Assembly (NCBI GenBank): GCA_919901855.1
Contig: CAKKQC010000027.1
Coordinates: 62,001-126,000, forward strand
Direction: 5' to 3'
DNA: 64,000 nt
DNA from: a bacterium
GTDB taxonomy: Bacteria; Oederibacteriota; CAKKQC01
The notes under the pieces are model-generated. The model did no database searches. It was not told the origin of the DNA and was given only the letters and a program-made list of their open reading frames with translations. Each line of letters opens with the position of its first letter. Within the stretch, counting starts at the first letter, position 1. Of this stretch, positions 60,601 to 64,000 are shown piece by piece. Position numbers and translations under genes: made by a program.

Positions 60601-62649
60601 GTTCCCGGACACCAGGAAGTCCCACGCGTACTGCGTGACGTTGGCGGGGTAGGCTGAGAGGGCCGGGATGTTGTCCGGCAGGGACGGGGACGACGGCTGG
60701 GAGTTGTTGACCGAGCAGGCCCCCGGCGGGGTGGCCGGGACGATACAGACGTTCCCCTTGGGCGGCGACGGCGCGCCGTTGGGCGGATCGATCGGGCCGT
60801 ACGGGTGGTACGCGCAGCAGGCGTCGATCCCGTTCAGCGTGGCCGCGGCCCCCGTGTTCGTGATCGTGGTCTGGACCTGGACCGAGTCGCCGAGGTAGGC
60901 GACGTTCGCCGGCCGCGTGCCCGCGCCCGAGACCACGGCCCGGGAGGAGCACTTGAACTGCGACACGATGTTGAGCGTCCCGCCCCAGGAGTCCGTGAAG
61001 ACCTGCTGGAGGGTGCTGTCGCCCTGGTAGCCCCCCGAGGGCGGGATGCTGCAGTCGAAGTAGCTGCCCTCCCACGACCCCGCCGGGCTGGCGAAGTCAG
61101 TGTCGTCCTGGTCCGCGGCGAAGACGGTGAAGTCGAGCGAGGGCCATTCGGTCCGGGCGACGAACGTCCAGGAAACCCGGGCCGTGTTGTTCGGCTGGCC
61201 GTAGGCCACGTTCACGTCCGTGTACTGGAGCCCCGTGAACCCGCCGACGGCGTAGACCCGGTCCAGCACCCCGTCGTTCCCGGCCGCCGCCCCCAGCCAC
61301 GTCCGCGGCGTCGGCATGTTCGCCTTGGTCGCCCAGGCGCCGCCGCCGGGGTCGTACTCCTCGTTGTTGACGCTCGAATCCGGGGCGCGGTCGATGAGGA
61401 CGCCGAAGTTCTGGACCCCGCCCACGGCGTAGAGCTTGCCGCCGACGGCCGCCATCGCCAGCCGGCTCCTCGGTTCGTTCATGAATCCGCCGGTGTTCCA
61501 TCCGTCCAGGACGGGATCATACCCTTCCATGTAGGGATCCACGGACGCCCAGTCCCAGCCGCCCGCGGCCCAGACGTAGGAACCATCCGACGCGGCCGCG
61601 AAGTCGCCCCGGAGCGTGAACGCCGGGGAGGGAGCAGGCGTACTCCACGTATTCAAGGAAACGTCGTAGATCTCGAAGGCGGCACTGAGCCCCCCCCACG
61701 ATCCGTCGAGCCCGCCGGGGACGTAGATGAGGTCGCTGCCGAAAGGTGCCAGGGTCGCCGCCGCGATGCCGTACCTCGGCGTGGGACACGGCATCTTCGT
61801 CGCCCACGTGTTTGTCCCGGGGTTGTATTCCTCGACGACGTTGAGCACGGCCCCCCCGTCGCCCCGTCCGCCGATCGCGTAGATCTTGCCGTTCCCCACC
61901 GCCACCGCCAGCCCCTCCCGCGGGGTCGGCATCGGCGCCTTCGCCGCCCAGGCATCGGTCGTCGGGTCGTAGGCCTCGACCGCCGGGGAGAGCCCGGCGG
62001 CAGACCGGCCACCGATGGCGTAGATAATGTTCCCCACGGCGACCACTCCGAGCCGCGCCCGTGGCGTCGGCATGGACGCCTTCGTCGTCCAGACATCCCC
62101 AGCCGGGTCGTAGGCCTCCACGGTGCCCAGGAAGACCCCGTTGTATGCGAACGTCGTGACCGGCTCGACCGCGATCAGCCCCACGGGCGACCCGACGGGA
62201 TCCGGGTACAGGCCCTGCTTGAGGCAGTCCCCGGTGACGGGCCACACCCAATACTGGCCGGGCCACTGCCCCCAGATCCCCGAAGCCATGTTCCCGTTGT
62301 TCTCGATGAGGCCGTCGAATCCGTCGGCGCCGAACCCGCACGTCATCGCGTTCGGCTGGGGCACGCCGATCCCCGGGGGGGAGCCCGGATCGGCGCACAG
62401 GTTGCCGAGCAGGCCGCTGTTGTCCTCGAGGGTCATCGTGATCCGGAACCAGTCTCCGATCGTGATCGTGTCCCCGGGATTCACGTTGTACCAGGTCCCC
62501 CCGGAATCGAAGCTCCGGGATACGGAAAGGCTACCGCCCACGATCCGGAGGGCGGCAGCGGGGGCCGGGAGCATCGTGGCGAGGAGGAGGGCGGCGAACG
62601 CATATATATGGAAGGGCTTTCCGGAGCGCGCCCGGGCGCCGGAATCCAT
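57688..62649 (-). CDS. Large secreted kelch-repeat protein with FlgD-like C-terminus
   Basis: From the ATG at 62649 (GGAGG five bases upstream) the protein has 1653 residues; an ATG at 62670 is an alternative. After the signal peptide (ends AAA near residue 33) and a first beta domain come about six kelch repeats (about 190-490) with signatures such as YDPTTDAWAAKAPMPTPR and IYAIGGR, which should close into a beta-propeller. Many Ig/CARDB-like repeats fill the middle. The last about 90 residues are FlgD-like (LRIYTITGDLVRTL, VPWDGRNDAGQRCASGVYLARI). Cysteine pairs are frequent. A surface or adhesion function is inferred. It heads a coupled set of genes and has a possible promoter upstream. 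Confidence 0.85.
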   Translation of the reverse strand: MDSGARARSGKPFHIYAFAALLLATMLPAPAAALRIVGGSLSVSRSFDSGGTWYNVNPGDTITIGDWFRITMTLEDNSGLLGNLCADPGSPPGIGVPQPNAMTCGFGADGFDGLIENNGNMASGIWGQWPGQYWVWPVTGDCLKQGLYPDPVGSPVGLIAVEPVTTFAYNGVFLGTVEAYDPAGDVWTTKASMPTPRARLGVVAVGNIIYAIGGRSAAGLSPAVEAYDPTTDAWAAKAPMPTPREGLAVAVGNGKIYAIGGRGDGGAVLNVVEEYNPGTNTWATKMPCPTPRYGIAAATLAPFGSDLIYVPGGLDGSWGGLSAAFEIYDVSLNTWSTPAPSPAFTLRGDFAAASDGSYVWAAGGWDWASVDPYMEGYDPVLDGWNTGGFMNEPRSRLAMAAVGGKLYAVGGVQNFGVLIDRAPDSSVNNEEYDPGGGAWATKANMPTPRTWLGAAAGNDGVLDRVYAVGGFTGLQYTDVNVAYGQPNNTARVSWTFVARTEWPSLDFTVFAADQDDTDFASPAGSWEGSYFDCSIPPSGGYQGDSTLQQVFTDSWGGTLNIVSQFKCSSRAVVSGAGTRPANVAYLGDSVQVQTTITNTGAAATLNGIDACCAYHPYGPIDPPNGAPSPPKGNVCIVPATPPGACSVNNSQPSSPSLPDNIPALSAYPANVTQYAWDFLVSGNAFFPGFGGCSTGGTGSGTAYWDVLIQGAKSETPWIYVQPAPLRITATAWVDPDGPAGPLLAVPMGTTAGGAAGYYYYMGQESIDATFIFTNTSTLYTFDVQPDIAVGGFDATAFMMIQGPTPSAALLLAPGQSATVVWAFTRTPGGTLDSCAPSVIGNVATFTAAARGAAATQSVEVSDVPFRPFDAVPLGTTPGTRFLTFDIPSTAPLGSFTMNLYATNTENRDFILDAAASFYLSTSSFGGSVSWTSSPAPPPLAWNAGQTRTLSWVYSADVPGEVRVQAGLDFKSVPPPCQIACRKGTAQPTYCNSTDGFYPTGRMFVIIPGSFSTSLFTAGPPVSCNDNGQTVLVQLGIRNTSSIYCAVVTQFCDNNFPDSFPIGYANPYANAPAPYPAFASPQPPLPFTIPANGTQLVTWYMDASCPPTPGGVLSFGCFSKTYRMVEGYTVNCKTLGVINPADGADWGGTAPAVTITQPAYLSCSIWTDKMECSVGQTITVYFSVSNEGGDDLTTFGVGTWPTTFLGAAVGPAVGPVPAPPAVYTGSNACTSPPPFASNQTFTWQFQTLSKGKVVFTATAMGWDAGCGTWKMTTCQTPVIKIASSAQLACGPPQATPVVTMSVSCTGCPPESGCDRVTGSGCLNVSMDLSNFGDIPVGNVAVSLSGAPPALRTCIPVGSCVSGSAILEPGMPIQPPTPLGTLASGTAVWRYAPAGLGCLQVHVEAFGNDNATGVTLYCDGWTTCAQIRARFPMGLSLVGVPNQIAPGQEFPVQVKVCNPGDTPASLQSGEPAFQFFLAATGAKVTDQYDVLPPPPVLLQSGECRTIDVTVVAHRNAESGPVEIRVAQGSQFVAMDAATGLPFPAVDTGGAVTTRLISLQNKLVVENNPAKILKEMAVLSYQIADPGRQGGRTTLRIYTITGDLVRTLVDKPAVIEEKSVPWDGRNDAGQRCASGVYLARIESPTFSKVAKVAILK

Positions 62650-62706
62650 CCCGACCTCCGCTGGTGTCATGCCGTCCCCCCTGTCGTGCGCCACTCCCTT
62701 GATTCT

Positions 62707-62736
62707 GTTGTAGCATCCGGCCGGGGGGGTTGTCAG
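62707..62736 (-). promoter_or_regulatory. Possible sigma-70-type promoter of the kelch/PorV operon
   Basis: On the minus strand CTGACA (62731-62736) and TACAAC (62707-62712) are 18 bases apart, within the 95-base gap before the kelch protein gene. The match to consensus is moderate. Confidence 0.4.
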
Positions 62737-62744
62737 GCGGGGAT

Positions 62745-64000
62745 CTACTTGACCACCGCCAGCTTCTTCGTCACCTTGAGGCCGGAGCCCTCGAATCTCA
62801 GCAGGTAGATGCCGGCGGCCACGGGCTGGCCGGATTCGTTCCGGCCGTCCCAGAGCACGGTCCCTTGCAGGGACGCGTTCCGCTCGTCCAGCAGGGTCCG
62901 CACGAGTTCCCCCGCGAGGTTGTACGCCTTGATGGTCAGCCGGCCGCCGTCGGGAGCCACGAACGTGACCGGCAGGGGGCCGCGAAGCGGGTGCCACGGA
63001 TTCTCGCCGATCTCGAAGACCATCTTGTTCGGCAGGACGGTCACGGCGAAGGCGGGGCCCGGGATCACGGGAACCGCGACCGGCGACTTGCCCGACACGT
63101 CGGCCGCCGTGAACGATCCGCCGGACAGCAGGAGCTTGTCGGCTCCGGCCGGCGCGGAAGCGAGCGCGGACATCCGCGCGGTCAGGGACCCCGTCGAGAA
63201 CGGAAGTACATTCACCACGCCCGGCCCGGGGGCCAGCTCCACGAGCCCGCCGCTCGCGGACGTGACCACCGGGAACCCGGGCGTCACCCGCATGGTCACG
63301 GAACTGCCGTTGGTCACGAGGAGTCCGACATCGAAGTTGCGGCCCTGGACCACGTACGCGGGAGCGGAGACGATCGTGGCGTAGACCGCGGGCCAGACCG
63401 TGATGCAGAAGCGGTCAGACCGGCTCAGCGGTCCGCCCGTGTCCGACCGGATCCCGGTCACGGTCACCGCGAACTCGAGGCTTCCCTCGCCGCCCGGCGT
63501 CGTCGTGAAGAACCAGTCGAAACTCGCGGAGTTGCCGCAACCGGAGAGGCCCGCCGCGGTGTCGGCATAGCCGGTGCCCGTCAGGAGCGGCACGCGCGCG
63601 GGACGGCCTCCGCAGGCCGCGGTGCCCGTCACGCTCCAGGTCTGGATCCAGACGTTGTCCGCCCGGACCTGGCCGCCGTTGGTCACGGTCAGCCGGACCT
63701 GAAGCGGCGTGCCCGAACCCGCCGTCGGAGCGGGCAGGAACACCAGGTACGATCCGCCGAGAACGGGAGCCGTGAAGCACCGGGTATCCGCCGTCGTCGC
63801 CGCGGCATACACGATGCTCCCACCCGTCTGTTCCACCCCCACGGCGCTCAGCGTGAACGAGACGCACCCGGCCTGGGCCGGGGTGTAGAGCCAGTCGTAG
63901 AAGGTGACTCCCGGCCGGAGGATGTCCCCGGCCGAGGGCGTCGCGGTGAAGGCCACGAACCCCGGAGATGAAGGGTCGCCCCCCAGCGAACTCACGTACA
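62745..64000 (-). CDS. Secreted Ig-repeat protein with FlgD-like C-terminus (runs off the right edge)
   Basis: The frame is open to the window edge, so the N-terminus is missing; at least 416 residues are visible. They comprise about three CARDB/DUF11-like repeats (PLQVRLTVTNGGQVRADNV, NFDVGLLVTNGSSVTMRV) and a C-terminal FlgD-like domain (IGENPWHPLRGPLPVTFV, IKAYNLAGELVRTLLDE, WDGRNESGQPVAAGIYLLRF). The layout matches the gene at 54027-55520 closely, including the NPWxP block, so they are paralogs. It precedes the kelch protein gene by 95 bases on the same strand. Confidence 0.85.
   Translation of the reverse strand, partial: YVSSLGGDPSSPGFVAFTATPSAGDILRPGVTFYDWLYTPAQAGCVSFTLSAVGVEQTGGSIVYAAATTADTRCFTAPVLGGSYLVFLPAPTAGSGTPLQVRLTVTNGGQVRADNVWIQTWSVTGTAACGGRPARVPLLTGTGYADTAAGLSGCGNSASFDWFFTTTPGGEGSLEFAVTVTGIRSDTGGPLSRSDRFCITVWPAVYATIVSAPAYVVQGRNFDVGLLVTNGSSVTMRVTPGFPVVTSASGGLVELAPGPGVVNVLPFSTGSLTARMSALASAPAGADKLLLSGGSFTAADVSGKSPVAVPVIPGPAFAVTVLPNKMVFEIGENPWHPLRGPLPVTFVAPDGGRLTIKAYNLAGELVRTLLDERNASLQGTVLWDGRNESGQPVAAGIYLLRFEGSGLKVTKKLAVVK

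Noticed and set aside
57688-61075. Extension of the 55517 gene frame into the kelch gene
   Set aside because: The extra residues are Arg/Gly-rich shadow sequence; the GTG overlapping the kelch stop gives a proper signal peptide.
1-64000. tRNA, rRNA or tmRNA genes
   Set aside because: The larger intergenic gaps, around 14.1, 27.7, 32.7 and 48.7 kb, were read for tRNA-like arms and CCA ends, and none was found.

Overview
The window is GC-rich (about 70 percent by eye) and gene-dense, with very short intergenic gaps and many 4-base start/stop overlaps. Outer-membrane proteins, lipoproteins, TonB/ExbB/ExbD and TonB-dependent receptors show a diderm (Gram-negative) bacterium. The mix of large surface proteins ending in FlgD-like Ig domains, a PorV/PorQ-family protein, a choice-of-anchor L/DUF11 giant and pyruvate phosphate dikinase suggests an uncultured high-GC lineage such as Elusimicrobiota or an FCB-related candidate phylum. 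This placement is tentative and comes from gene content only.

Layout. 1-11.3 kb: two paralogous GT-C-type membrane proteins, a lipoprotein, a short-chain dehydrogenase, a secreted protein and a 1849-residue surface protein (choice-of-anchor L, ten DUF11 repeats, FlgD-like C-terminus). 11.4-19.6 kb: ppdK, a GH10 glycosidase without signal peptide, a PIF1-like helicase fused to a WYL domain, and two tandem secreted beta-propeller paralogs. 19.7-27.9 kb: a cobalamin uptake and salvage operon on the minus strand (btuB-cobU-cobT-cobS-cbiX/K-like-btuF-btuC-btuD) under a strong promoter and a clear cobalamin riboswitch; every gene pair overlaps.

27.9-37.8 kb: a lower-GC island built on a type I restriction-modification operon. 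Order of transcription (minus strand): hsdM, HEPN (HepT-like), a fused MNT-HsdS protein, GIY-YIG/DUF4357, a dual-specificity-type phosphatase, a DUF6978 and DUF1828/1829 pair, two tiny genes, then hsdR. HsdR is cut off in its helicase half by an IS3-family element, and that element is itself cut and joined to the tail of another gene. The most interesting point is that the antitoxin-type nucleotidyltransferase of a HEPN/MNT toxin-antitoxin pair is fused in frame to the DNA-specificity subunit of the RM system.

37.9-48.7 kb: a GH42-like glycosidase diverging from a small orphan gene and a SASA-type esterase; a FecR-domain protein; a tonB-exbD-exbB operon next to a receptor-like barrel and a 1092-residue TPR protein. 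48.7-51.2 kb: rplY (L25/Ctc), pth and two envelope genes. 51.2-64 kb: a CPA-type antiporter, then an operon of a PorV-like protein with four coupled or adjacent secreted proteins, at least three with clear FlgD-like ends; the last runs off the right edge.

A recurring regulatory feature is a TANNNT -10-like hexamer 5-9 bases before the start codon of many first genes, which points to leaderless transcripts. Genes with Shine-Dalgarno sites are present too. I saw no tRNA, rRNA or CRISPR array.
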